From NCBI RefSeq assembly GCF_006539525.1, contig NZ_BJNE01000001.1:434001-498000 (forward strand): a DNA stretch of 64,000 bases, in the 5' to 3' direction. Each line of letters begins with the position of its first letter. Positions within the stretch are counted from its first letter, which is position 1. This DNA comes from Glutamicibacter nicotianae. GTDB taxonomy: Bacteria > Actinomycetota > Actinomycetes > Actinomycetales > Micrococcaceae. The translations under genes were made by a program, and so were the position numbers. Below, one piece after another: positions 1 through 8,022 of the stretch. The notes beneath the pieces are model-generated. The model was given only the letters and a program-made list of their open reading frames with translations. It ran no database searches and was not told the DNA's origin.

Positions 1-974
1 AACAGGGTGCCGATCAGGCCGGCGACCAGGTGCACGCCGACAACATCCAGCGAGTCGTCGTAGCCGAGCTTCCACTTCAGGTTCACGGCCCAGGCGGCAC
101 CGGCCCCGGCCAGCACGCCCAGCAGCATGGCGGCCCATGGGGCAACGTCGGCGCAGGATGGGGTGATGGCTACCAGGCCGGCCACCAGGCCGGAGGCAAC
201 GCCCACCGAGCTGGGGCGCGAGCCGCGCAGCTTCTCGACCAGGATCCAGCCGAGGACTGCGGCACCCGGAGCTGCCAAGGTGTTGACCCAGATGAGCCCT
301 GCCTGCTCGACGGTGGTTGCCGCCCCGGCATTGAAGCCGAACCAGCCGAACCACAGCAGGCCGGCACCGAGCATCACCAGCGGGGTGTTGTGCGGCTGCG
401 GACGGTCGTGGAAGTTGTGGCGCTGGCCGAGCTTCAGGGCCAGGACCAGGGCCGCGATACCTGCGTTGGTGTGGACCACTGCGCCGCCGGCGAAATCGAT
501 GGCTTCGCCGAAGATGCTGCCCAGGAAGCCGTCGGCGGAAAGCAGGCCGCCGCCCCAGACCCAGAAGGCCACCGGTGCGTAGACCAGGGTGACCCACAGC
601 GGCACGAAGAACAGCCATGGTGCGAAGCGCGCACGGTCGGCGATGGCGCCGGAGATGATGGCCACCGAGATCATGGCGAAGGTTCCGGCGAAGCCGGCGG
701 CGAGCAGCTCAGACTGCTCGGTGTTGTGCATAGCGAAGTCACTGATCGGGTTGCCGACAATCCCGGCGATGGCTGGTTCTCCGGCGGAGAACGAGTAGCC
801 CCAAAGCGCCCAGACGACTGCAGTGATCGCCGCGGCGGAGAAGCTCATCAGCATCATGTTCACTACGCCGGTGGCGCGAGTCATGCCGCCGTAGAAAAGT
901 CCCAGTGCCGGTGTCATCAGCAGCACGAGCGCGGCAGCTATCAGGATCCATAAGCTGGCAACATCCAACTCCAT
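1..974 (-). CDS. amt: Ammonium transporter Amt (partial, 3' end outside window)
   Basis: Polytopic inner-membrane channel for ammonium/ammonia uptake. About 324 N-terminal residues are present; the C-terminal part lies beyond the window edge. Reading the complement from the ATG at 974 gives an N-terminus MELDVASLWILIAAALVLL, then long hydrophobic segments with the family hallmarks FYGGM and NAGAA. Both pore histidine contexts are visible: VHTNAG and, close to the cut end, VGVHLVAG. A GAGGGG ribosome-binding site lies about 11 bases upstream; an in-frame GTG at 983 would add three residues but sits too close to that site. In many actinobacteria a PII gene (glnK) follows amt, which here would be outside the window. 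Confidence 0.93.
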   Translation of the reverse strand, partial: MELDVASLWILIAAALVLLMTPALGLFYGGMTRATGVVNMMLMSFSAAAITAVVWALWGYSFSAGEPAIAGIVGNPISDFAMHNTEQSELLAAGFAGTFAMISVAIISGAIADRARFAPWLFFVPLWVTLVYAPVAFWVWGGGLLSADGFLGSIFGEAIDFAGGAVVHTNAGIAALVLALKLGQRHNFHDRPQPHNTPLVMLGAGLLWFGWFGFNAGAATTVEQAGLIWVNTLAAPGAAVLGWILVEKLRGSRPSSVGVASGLVAGLVAITPSCADVAPWAAMLLGVLAGAGAAWAVNLKWKLGYDDSLDVVGVHLVAGLIGTL

Positions 975-1169
975 CTGGATCACGTCCCCTCAAGTTATTC
1001 GGTGTATCGGTGGTGATATGACTATTGAACTAACCCGATGTTTCCGAATGCTCGCTGCTTCGTTTCCGCTGTGTATCAAGTTCTTGCCGGGGGTAACGGT
1101 TGCTTCTCGGCGATGTTTCGCCGTCGTTTCGAGCAGTTCACGCTGCTGCTGGCGGCCGGTGAAAACGGG

Positions 1170-1213
1170 CAGCCCGGCATCGGCAGAAAGTATTTTCTGC
1201 CGATGCCGGGCTG
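1170..1213 (-). terminator. Perfect 20-bp stem-loop terminator
   Basis: Arms 1170-1189 and 1194-1213 are exact inverted repeats with a 4-base loop. It lies 22 bases beyond the stop of the lipoprotein gene, and a TTTT run follows the stem on the minus strand. Confidence 0.85.
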
Positions 1214-1235
1214 ATCGCGCTGACGCCGCGTGCGG

Positions 1236-1895
1236 CTACAGGCGCTTGATTTTCACGACCTGGAACTGCGGCACCGTGGTTGAGCCGCCGATGGTGGTGT
1301 CGTAGCTCAGCGAACCGGTGACCGTCGCGGTGATTTGCACGATGTCCTCGGCCACGATGTCATCAAGCACCTTGCAATCCACCAGGCCGTCGCCGGCGGT
1401 GAACATCGAATTGTGCTCGTAGTCGTATTTGCCGACGTGCGCATGGCTCAGATCAGCTCGGAAGGTGCAGGGACCGGTCGCGGAGTCGAACTGCGTGACC
1501 CGCCCATAGACGATCACGTTCTCGTCGATGTGCGCGTCCGGCTTCTTCACGATCTGCGCCAGTTCACGCTTGGTGATTTTCCGTGCCTTGTTGGCCTTGG
1601 CTTTCTCCGCCTTGGCCGCGGCTTCCTTGTCCTTCTTCTCCTTCGCCTTGCGGGCCTTCTCGGCTTCTTCGGCAGCGACCCGTTCTTCTTCGGCCGCGCG
1701 AAGCTCTGCAGCTTCGTCCTGGGCCAGGGCCAATTGCGATTCAGTTTCGGTCAGCTGCGCCTGAAGCGTTTCTACTTCTGCGGCCATGGCCGAGCTTGAG
1801 GCCTGCGCGGCCTCGAAATCTTCCGTGGAGACGCCGCAGGCGGCCAGCGAGAGAATTCCGGCAAGTGCAGTTGCCGTCAGAATGGACTTTTTCAT
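1236..1895 (-). CDS. Putative lipoprotein with coiled coil and C-terminal OB-like domain
   Basis: 219-residue predicted surface lipoprotein of unknown function. The N-terminus has a lysine-rich start, a hydrophobic core and a lipobox LAAC with the acceptor cysteine at residue 20. Residues about 25-125 are heptad-like and very rich in Ala, Glu and Lys, which predicts a coiled coil; the later part is strongly basic. The last 90 residues carry a predicted beta-rich domain beginning near VIVYGRVTQF, containing two cysteines and resembling tRNA_anti-like OB-fold domains of small secreted proteins; that similarity is an impression, not a search result. The ATG at 1895 is chosen because GGAGG lies just upstream; an upstream GTG at 1913 would add six residues. 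It is monocistronic. Confidence 0.75.
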   Translation of the reverse strand: MKKSILTATALAGILSLAACGVSTEDFEAAQASSSAMAAEVETLQAQLTETESQLALAQDEAAELRAAEEERVAAEEAEKARKAKEKKDKEAAAKAEKAKANKARKITKRELAQIVKKPDAHIDENVIVYGRVTQFDSATGPCTFRADLSHAHVGKYDYEHNSMFTAGDGLVDCKVLDDIVAEDIVQITATVTGSLSYDTTIGGSTTVPQFQVVKIKRL

Positions 1896-2004
1896 GGTCC
1901 ACCTCCATTTCACGAGTGCGAGTTACTTGAACCCCCGAGTTCCAAGTAAAAAGAATCGTGGCATGCGCCAGGGACAATTAGGCTTCAGCAGGCACACTGG
2001 AGAC

Positions 2005-2673
2005 ATGGACCGCACTTTCTTCTTGCCCGATGCGCTCAGCGTTGCACCGCAATTGCTCGGGGCCGTACTCACGGTGGATTCCGCCGAAGGACCGGTCAGC
2101 GTGCGCATCACCGAAACCGAAGCGTACATGGGGTTGGGCACCAGTGGCCCCTACGATCCGGGCAGCCACTCGAAAGACCGGAAAACCGAGCGCAACGCAT
2201 CCATGTTCCTGGACCCCGGACATGCGTATGTGTATTTCAGCTACGGCATGCACTATGCCCTGAATTTCGTTTGCTCGCCGCCGGGCATTGCCTCCGGGGT
2301 GCTGATACGCTCAGGCGCAATTACGTCTGGGACAGAACTGGCACTGGCCCGCCGGCTCGATAAACGCCCAGCCCGCTACTCGCGCAATCCCATCCCGGAG
2401 GTCCAGTTGGCCCGCGGACCGGGGAACTTGGCAGCTGCGCTGGGACTCACCAGATTGACGCACGATGGATTGGACCTGTTCTCGCCCCCATTTGCCATCC
2501 ACGCTGCGCCCAACGCTCCGGCAGCGATCCGCACCGGGCCGCGCGTTGGGGTTGCCGGGATAGCAGGAGGTCCGCAGTTCCCGTGGAGGTTCTGGTTGCC
2601 CGGAGAACCCAGCGTTTCCGCTTATCGCCCAGGCCGAGATGCTCCTGCATCAGGAAGAAGCACCGCAGAATGA
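2005..2673 (+). CDS. DNA-3-methyladenine glycosylase (Mpg/AAG family)
   Basis: Base-excision repair glycosylase of the mammalian-type AAG fold that removes alkylated purines such as 3-methyladenine and hypoxanthine. 222 residues, normal for bacterial members. Family signatures are visible: VRITETEAYMG near the catalytic glutamate, a DPGSHS segment, the HAYVYFSYGMHYALNF core, ASGVLIRS, and the ARGPGNLAAALGL helix. The ATG at 2005 is preceded by GGAG; longer in-frame versions from 1786 have no support. It is transcribed divergently from the lipoprotein gene and ends at a shared terminator facing the acyltransferase gene. Confidence 0.93.
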   Translation: MDRTFFLPDALSVAPQLLGAVLTVDSAEGPVSVRITETEAYMGLGTSGPYDPGSHSKDRKTERNASMFLDPGHAYVYFSYGMHYALNFVCSPPGIASGVLIRSGAITSGTELALARRLDKRPARYSRNPIPEVQLARGPGNLAAALGLTRLTHDGLDLFSPPFAIHAAPNAPAAIRTGPRVGVAGIAGGPQFPWRFWLPGEPSVSAYRPGRDAPASGRSTAE

Positions 2674-2676
2674 CCT

Positions 2677-2721
2677 TGGGCCCCGGCCACGATGCATTCA
2701 ATGCGTCGTAGCCGGGGCCCA
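2677..2721. terminator. Bidirectional stem-loop terminator
   Basis: A near-perfect GC-rich inverted repeat of about 21 bp, outer arms TGGGCCCCGGC and GCCGGGGCCCA with a three-base loop. It sits between the convergent glycosylase and acyltransferase genes. Confidence 0.8.
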
Positions 2722-2744
2722 CCAGGCGATGCCCGTCAGAAGCC

Positions 2745-4877
2745 TTATGCGGCCGGGAACAGCTCCTCGGAATCCAGAGCCTTCTTCAGCCGGGATTCCA
2801 GGGTCGGTGACAGAGATCCTGCAAAGGTTTCGGTCAGATGCGAGTGGTCCCAATAGGCCACGATGCCGCCAACCACTGCAAAGCAGCGGCCGTCCTCGCA
2901 CAGCTGGTCATTCATGTCGACGTCGATGATGTTCGGATTATCAAGCGCGTTCACGGCATCGGCCTGCGGGTCCATCGGTATCCACTGCTTTGCTTCGCCG
3001 CTGCAGTCGATGAACTCTCCAGCATTGGAAGCCACACAGTCTGGGACATTGTCCACGGTCTCTCCGGGGAAGGCCGTATCCCTGATGACCGCCACAGCGG
3101 CACCCGTACCAGCCCACTCTTCCAGAATTTTTTCGTAGGCCTTCTGGGCAGGCTCTGCTGTGTTCTCCATTTCGTATCCGGAGACCGGCAAGGACTGGCG
3201 GTTGGAACTGATCACCAGGTCGTAGTCTTCCTTCTCGATCTGCTCGGTGACCCATCCGCCAAAATCAGCGCATCCCTTTTCAGTTGCCTCGGAATCGAAA
3301 ACCTGAGGCTCGCCCATGACGGCACAGCGGCTTGCGAGATAGGTGTCAATGGTCCAGCCATTTTTCTTGGCCATAGGTTCCAGTGCGGGAATCCACTGGC
3401 CAGCGTGCGAGTTTCCAACCAGCGCTACCTTGATTTTTCCATCGCCGTAGCTGCAGACCGGGCGGTCCTTGTAGTTGGCAGCCTGGCTGGCGAAGCAATC
3501 ATCCTTGTAGACGACCGGCTTGTCAGTCTTCGCGACGACTGGTGCCGGGGCCACCGGGTGGTAGGCAGTTTCGATATTCACCGACTTGCCACACGAATCG
3601 CTGAATGATGCGGCGCCAAAGCAGTCTTCACCCAGCTCCTTTTCGACCTGCGCCAATGCCTTGTCGACGTCTTGGGCATCGTTGATGATGCGTTCGGTGT
3701 TGAGGTAGAAGGCACCCGCCACCAAAGCCAAGACAAGACTTCCAGTGGCCAGGAAACGTGGAGCCGTGAGCAGCGCGGAGGAGTCAATGAACTTGCGGAA
3801 TCGGACCTCGACGAGTTTCTGCGTCAATACCGCTAGAACCAAGGTGAGGACCAAGGCAATGATCTTCTGAGGCCATTTGAAGTCTTCCACCAGGAAGGGC
3901 ATCAGAATCAGCAGCGGCCAATGCCACAGATATATGGCGTATGAATTATCCCCGAAGAATTGGAACAGTTTGCTGCTCAAGAATACGTTGGGCGAGTACT
4001 TATGCGTCGAATGGCAGAGCAGGATCAGCGCGGTGCCGAATACCGGAATCGCAGCAATGTATCCAGGGAACGGCATCTCGCCAGTGAAAGCCAATGCGCT
4101 GAATGCGATGGCGAGCACACCACCCCAGGACCCGATCAAGCTGATCACGTCATTCTTTGCCGCATGCGCACGCGCCCCCAATGCCGCTACCAATGCGCCG
4201 GCGGAGAACTCCCAAACCCGGGTAAAGGTTGAGAAGTAGGCGCTGCCCGGTTCAGTTGCTGTCGCGTACAGCGAGTATCCGAAGGAAAGCAAGAAGACTG
4301 CACTGATGCCGGCCAACGCGACGGTCGCCGGCTTGAGGCCGAACTTGATGGCGGCAAAGATCAGCAGGCCGATCATAATTGGCCATACGAAATAGAATTG
4401 CTCTTCGGCAGACAGGGACCAGAAATGCTGGAAGGGACTTGGCGCTTCGCCTTCGGCCAGGTAATCAACCTTGGTCAGAGCCAGATACCAGTTCTGGAAA
4501 TAGAACGTCGCTGCCATCGCTTGCAGTCCCCAGTCTTGCCAGACAGTCGATGGCGCGAAAAGCCAAATGCCCAGGACGCTGACCAGGATCACCAAGAACG
4601 AGGCCGGGATGAGACGCTTGACTCGCCGCATCCAGAAATTGGCCACGTCAGCGAAGTTCTTCGGTGGTTTGGTCAGCAGATGCGAAGTAATCAGGAATCC
4701 CGAGATCACGAAGAACACGTCGACACCGACGAAGCCGCCGGGCAGATAGTGCCCCCAGAAGTGGTAAAGCACGACGACACCCACGGCGATGGCGCGCAGG
4801 CCCTGGATGTCCATGCGAAAAGCCTTGGGTCTCGGGTCCCGCTTGGATGGCATGGGCAAGTCTTGATTCGACGACAC
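2745..4877 (-). CDS. Membrane acyltransferase 3 with C-terminal SGNH domain
   Basis: 710-residue envelope O-acyltransferase of the OafB/OatA-like architecture. Residues about 20-370 are the multi-span acyltransferase-3 domain (RMDIQGLRAIAVGVVVLYHF, GGFVGVDVFFVISGFLIT, SLSAEEQFYFVWP). After a further membrane span and linker, residues about 440-700 form an SGNH hydrolase-like domain with ALVGNSHAGQW and a terminal DHSHLT that would hold the catalytic Asp and His. Such fusions move acyl groups, often acetyl, from the cytosol to surface glycans; the substrate here is unknown and could be peptidoglycan or the teichoic-type polymer encoded further along. The start is a GTG with a weak AGAAG site; an ATG eight codons in is the alternative. 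Confidence 0.88.
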   Translation of the reverse strand: MSSNQDLPMPSKRDPRPKAFRMDIQGLRAIAVGVVVLYHFWGHYLPGGFVGVDVFFVISGFLITSHLLTKPPKNFADVANFWMRRVKRLIPASFLVILVSVLGIWLFAPSTVWQDWGLQAMAATFYFQNWYLALTKVDYLAEGEAPSPFQHFWSLSAEEQFYFVWPIMIGLLIFAAIKFGLKPATVALAGISAVFLLSFGYSLYATATEPGSAYFSTFTRVWEFSAGALVAALGARAHAAKNDVISLIGSWGGVLAIAFSALAFTGEMPFPGYIAAIPVFGTALILLCHSTHKYSPNVFLSSKLFQFFGDNSYAIYLWHWPLLILMPFLVEDFKWPQKIIALVLTLVLAVLTQKLVEVRFRKFIDSSALLTAPRFLATGSLVLALVAGAFYLNTERIINDAQDVDKALAQVEKELGEDCFGAASFSDSCGKSVNIETAYHPVAPAPVVAKTDKPVVYKDDCFASQAANYKDRPVCSYGDGKIKVALVGNSHAGQWIPALEPMAKKNGWTIDTYLASRCAVMGEPQVFDSEATEKGCADFGGWVTEQIEKEDYDLVISSNRQSLPVSGYEMENTAEPAQKAYEKILEEWAGTGAAVAVIRDTAFPGETVDNVPDCVASNAGEFIDCSGEAKQWIPMDPQADAVNALDNPNIIDVDMNDQLCEDGRCFAVVGGIVAYWDHSHLTETFAGSLSPTLESRLKKALDSEELFPAA

Positions 4878-5303
4878 TTCTGGATGGATCCTTTACCGGC
4901 TGGTCTGGCCGCACGGGCATCCGGAACCATCTGGAGTGCCGTGCAGGCAGTGCGTACGGACTGAAGGGACACAATTCCCCAGAAAATATCTTTACCCAAG
5001 AAATCTGGACGTTTTCTGTAGCCCTGGTCACCAAACTCTTGGACATCCCGCGGCTAGAATGGGCCAGCAAACCGCTTTCAGCTATTGACCTGCACTTTTC
5101 TGCCGGCATCGGGATGACGCTTCGGAAGTAGCAAATAGTCAATGTGATCCATTTCACTGACAGCTTGCATCTATTTCAGCCCGGTGTCCAGCCAAGGCCC
5201 TGAACTAATCCGCACCAAGCAGCTGACGGCACATTCCCGTTTTAAACAGATCTCCCCACCATATTTTGCATGGCGGGGAGATCAAGAATTTTAGACGCTT
5301 CGA
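4878..5303. other. Intergenic gap of 426 bases
   Basis: Separates the acyltransferase start from the ftsY stop. Apart from the ftsY terminator at 5249-5283, no gene is supported: the short open frames lack ribosome-binding sites and coding character. It must hold the promoter of the acyltransferase gene, but no convincing -35/-10 pair was found. Confidence 0.6.
5249..5283 (-). terminator. Terminator downstream of ftsY
   Basis: A 13-bp inverted repeat with one mismatch (GATCTCCCCACCA against TGGCGGGGAGATC) begins 20 bases after the ftsY stop. On the minus strand a short T-containing stretch follows. Confidence 0.7.
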
Positions 5304-6485
5304 TTAGCCTTCGAGCAGTGCGTCCACGAAATCTTCGGGGTTGAATGGAGCAAGGTCGTCCGGGCCTTCGCCCAAGCCGACGAGCTTTACCGGAACGCCA
5401 AGCTGGCGCTGGATAGCCACGACGATGCCGCCCTTTGCGGTGCCGTCGAGTTTGGTCAGCACGATGCCCGAAACGTTGACGACCTCGGAGAAGACCTTGG
5501 CCTGCTGCAGGCCATTCTGGCCGGTAGTCGCGTCGAGGACCAGCAGTACTTCGTCAATGGTGGCCTTCTTCTCGACCACGCGCTTGATCTTGCCCAGCTC
5601 GTCCATCAGGCCGACCTTGTTCTGCAAGCGTCCGGCGGTATCGATCATGACAATGTCGACTTCCTGGTCAATGCCGGCGGAAACCGCTTCAAAGGCAACG
5701 GATGCCGGGTCGGCACCGTCAATCTCCGAGCGAACGGTTGGCACGCCCACGCGGTCACCCCAGGTGGCAAGCTGTTCTGCAGCTGCAGCGCGGAAGGTGT
5801 CGGCGGCGCCCAGCAAGACGTCCTTGTCTTCAGCGACGAGAACTCGCGCCATCTTGCCGATGGTGGTGGTCTTGCCTACGCCGTTGACACCGACAACCAT
5901 GATGATGCTCGGGCGGTCCGGGTGCGGTTCAGGCAGGTAGCTGCGGTCCAGGCTCGGATCGACCAGCTTGAGCAGTTCCTCGCGGAGCATGGCTTTGACG
6001 CGGGCTGGGTCCTTGCTGCCTTCAATCTTCACTCGTTCGCGCAGCGCGTCGACAAGCTCAAGGGCAGGTTCGGTACCCAGGTCTGCCATCAGCAGGTTCT
6101 CTTCAATCTCTTCCCAGACATCCTCGTCAATCGAGTCTTGGCTGAGCAGGGCCAGCAGGCCTTTGGAGAACATGTTGTTGGACTTGGTCAGTCGCGCACG
6201 CAGGCGGGCCAGGCGGCCCTGCACTGGTTCAGGAACATCGAGCTGTGGCGCAGCCGGTGCGGCAGGTTCCTGGACTGCGATGGGCGCATCGCTTGCTCCG
6301 GCAGTGTCCGCTGCGGCATCAGTATCGCCCTCAGCGCTCTGGCCGGTTGGCAAGTCGTCTGCATCGCGCTCTGACGTATACGGAGTCTTGGGCTTGCGGC
6401 CCTTGGTGACGAAGGCAATGACGCCAATAGCCACCACGGCAACAACCGCGACAATGATGATGGTTAATATAAGCGAATCAGACAC
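5304..6485 (-). CDS. ftsY: Signal recognition particle receptor FtsY
   Basis: SRP receptor GTPase that docks ribosome-SRP complexes at the membrane for co-translational insertion. 393 residues. An N-terminal hydrophobic segment (about residues 5-27) predicts a membrane anchor, as is usual in actinobacteria, followed by an acidic Ala/Pro-rich linker and the NG domain. The GTPase motifs are intact: GVNGVGKTTTIGK, DTAGR, TKLDGTAKGG and GLGEGPDDLAPF near the C-terminus. The start is GTG with a weak upstream site. In many relatives ftsY follows smc directly; here an MFS gene, a muramidase and a glycosyltransferase lie between them. Confidence 0.97.
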   Translation of the reverse strand: MSDSLILTIIIVAVVAVVAIGVIAFVTKGRKPKTPYTSERDADDLPTGQSAEGDTDAAADTAGASDAPIAVQEPAAPAAPQLDVPEPVQGRLARLRARLTKSNNMFSKGLLALLSQDSIDEDVWEEIEENLLMADLGTEPALELVDALRERVKIEGSKDPARVKAMLREELLKLVDPSLDRSYLPEPHPDRPSIIMVVGVNGVGKTTTIGKMARVLVAEDKDVLLGAADTFRAAAAEQLATWGDRVGVPTVRSEIDGADPASVAFEAVSAGIDQEVDIVMIDTAGRLQNKVGLMDELGKIKRVVEKKATIDEVLLVLDATTGQNGLQQAKVFSEVVNVSGIVLTKLDGTAKGGIVVAIQRQLGVPVKLVGLGEGPDDLAPFNPEDFVDALLEG

Positions 6486-6661
6486 GCTTTAAATCGTCTC
6501 ATATCTCCAACGATTTAGGGATCATGTGGCACTCAGCACCAGCGAAAATGTATTTGGCATCCAAGGCTAAACTGGCAGGTGGGCTGATTTGCCCTGCTCG
6601 TCGTTCCAGAAAGGCTGACGGTTGCTGCCCGCTTGCTGGCAGAACCATCTCTCCAATAGAT

Positions 6662-7897
6662 ATGGCATTGAAAACCACCCGTTTTTCCAGGCCGCCGATC
6701 CCCTCTGAGATTGGCGTGTTGCTGGTAGCGGCCTTCATCATCGCTTTGGGTTTCGGGCTCATCGCCCCGATCTTGCCGCAGTACGCGGTGAGCTTTGATG
6801 TCGGCAATGCGGCCGCCACCATCATTGTCAGCATCTTCGCCTTCACCCGCTTGATTTTCGCGCCGGTAGCCGGAGTGCTGGTAGGCAAGCTGGGCGAGCC
6901 AAGGATCTACGTCACCGGCGTGCTGCTGGTCGCAGTATCCACGTTGCTTTGCGCGGTGGTGCAGGACTACACGCAGCTGTTGATTGCCCGCGGCCTGGGT
7001 GGGTTCGGTTCGACCATGTTCACCATTTCGGCCATGGCGTTGATTGCACGTCTGGCTCCGGAGAAGTCCCGTGGCCGCATCTCGGGTTTGTACGCCGGCT
7101 CGTTCCTCCTGGGCAACGTCTTTGGCCCGGTTCTCGGGACCCTCCTCGCCCCGCTGGGCATGCGTGTTCCCTTCCTGATCTACGGAACCGCCCTGGTGAT
7201 TGCCGCGGGTGTGGTCTACATGGCGTTGGGCCGCCGCCGTGAACTGGATGCGGATGCCGCCAACCCGCGCTCGCGGAAAACGGATATCGAGGTCGTGACC
7301 ACGCGCGAGGCGCTGGGCTCCCCCGCCTACCGTGCGGCACTGTTCTCCGGGTTCAGCTACGGCTGGCTGGCGTTCGGCGTGCGCAACAGCATGATCCCGC
7401 TCTTCGCCTTGGCCATCTTCGGCCAAGGCATGGGCGCCACGGCGGCCGGGATTTCCATGACGGTGTTTGCCATCGGCAATGGTTGCGCGCTGATGTTCTC
7501 CGGCCGCCTGACCGATAGCATTGGCCGCAAAATTCCTATTGTTCTCGGGATGAGCATCCTGCTCTTGTCCATTGGCGCCATGGGCTACTCGACGTCCCTG
7601 GTTGGCTTCATCGTCTTCTCAGTGCTGGCTGGTCTTGGCGGTGGGCTGCTTGGCCCAGCGCAGCAGGCATCCGTGGCTGACGTGATTGGTTCCGGACGCA
7701 ACGGCGGCAAGGCCCTGGCCGGTTTCCAGATGTGCACCGATCTCGGCTCAATTATCGGTCCACTGCTGGCCGGCGCCATGGCGGATATGATCAGTTTCCA
7801 ATTGGCATTCAATATTTCGGCAGTGGTAGGCCTGGTCGGGGTGATTGCGTGGCTTCTGGTTCCGAAAACCATAAAGCCGGTGAAATTGGCTGAATAG
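6662..7897 (+). CDS. MFS transporter
   Basis: 411-residue major facilitator with about twelve predicted membrane segments. The signature GRLTDSIGRKIP lies in the central cytoplasmic loop, and the first helix starts at EIGVLLVAAFIIALGFG. It looks like a drug or metabolite efflux permease; the substrate cannot be told from sequence. The ATG at 6662 is chosen because it immediately precedes the conserved basic N-terminus; no clear Shine-Dalgarno site is visible there, so a short-leader or leaderless transcript is possible. An ATG at 6524 would add 46 residues of unlikely composition. It is divergent from ftsY across a 176-base gap. Confidence 0.88.
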   Translation: MALKTTRFSRPPIPSEIGVLLVAAFIIALGFGLIAPILPQYAVSFDVGNAAATIIVSIFAFTRLIFAPVAGVLVGKLGEPRIYVTGVLLVAVSTLLCAVVQDYTQLLIARGLGGFGSTMFTISAMALIARLAPEKSRGRISGLYAGSFLLGNVFGPVLGTLLAPLGMRVPFLIYGTALVIAAGVVYMALGRRRELDADAANPRSRKTDIEVVTTREALGSPAYRAALFSGFSYGWLAFGVRNSMIPLFALAIFGQGMGATAAGISMTVFAIGNGCALMFSGRLTDSIGRKIPIVLGMSILLLSIGAMGYSTSLVGFIVFSVLAGLGGGLLGPAQQASVADVIGSGRNGGKALAGFQMCTDLGSIIGPLLAGAMADMISFQLAFNISAVVGLVGVIAWLLVPKTIKPVKLAE

Positions 7898-8022
7898 GGA
7901 ACTTAGTTTCCACTGTTTTTCACCCTGATATTAATTCCCGGAATCTTGCCGGAAAACATCGGGTAGATATACTGGCAAAGGCTTTTGCCATGTCACTTGC
8001 ACTCAATTATTCAGGGGAATCC

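Noticed and set aside
30-953. Long plus-strand open frame of 307 codons
   Set aside because: It is the antisense shadow of amt; composition is Gly/Gln/His-rich and lacks any domain.
975-1100. Possible GlnR or AmtR box upstream of amt
   Set aside because: GTTTC- and GTTA-like pieces are present but the spacing and orientation do not fit a known nitrogen-regulator site.
1018-1305. 95-codon plus-strand frame between amt and the lipoprotein gene
   Set aside because: It runs through the perfect terminator stem at 1170-1213 and into the lipoprotein gene antisense; no ribosome-binding site.
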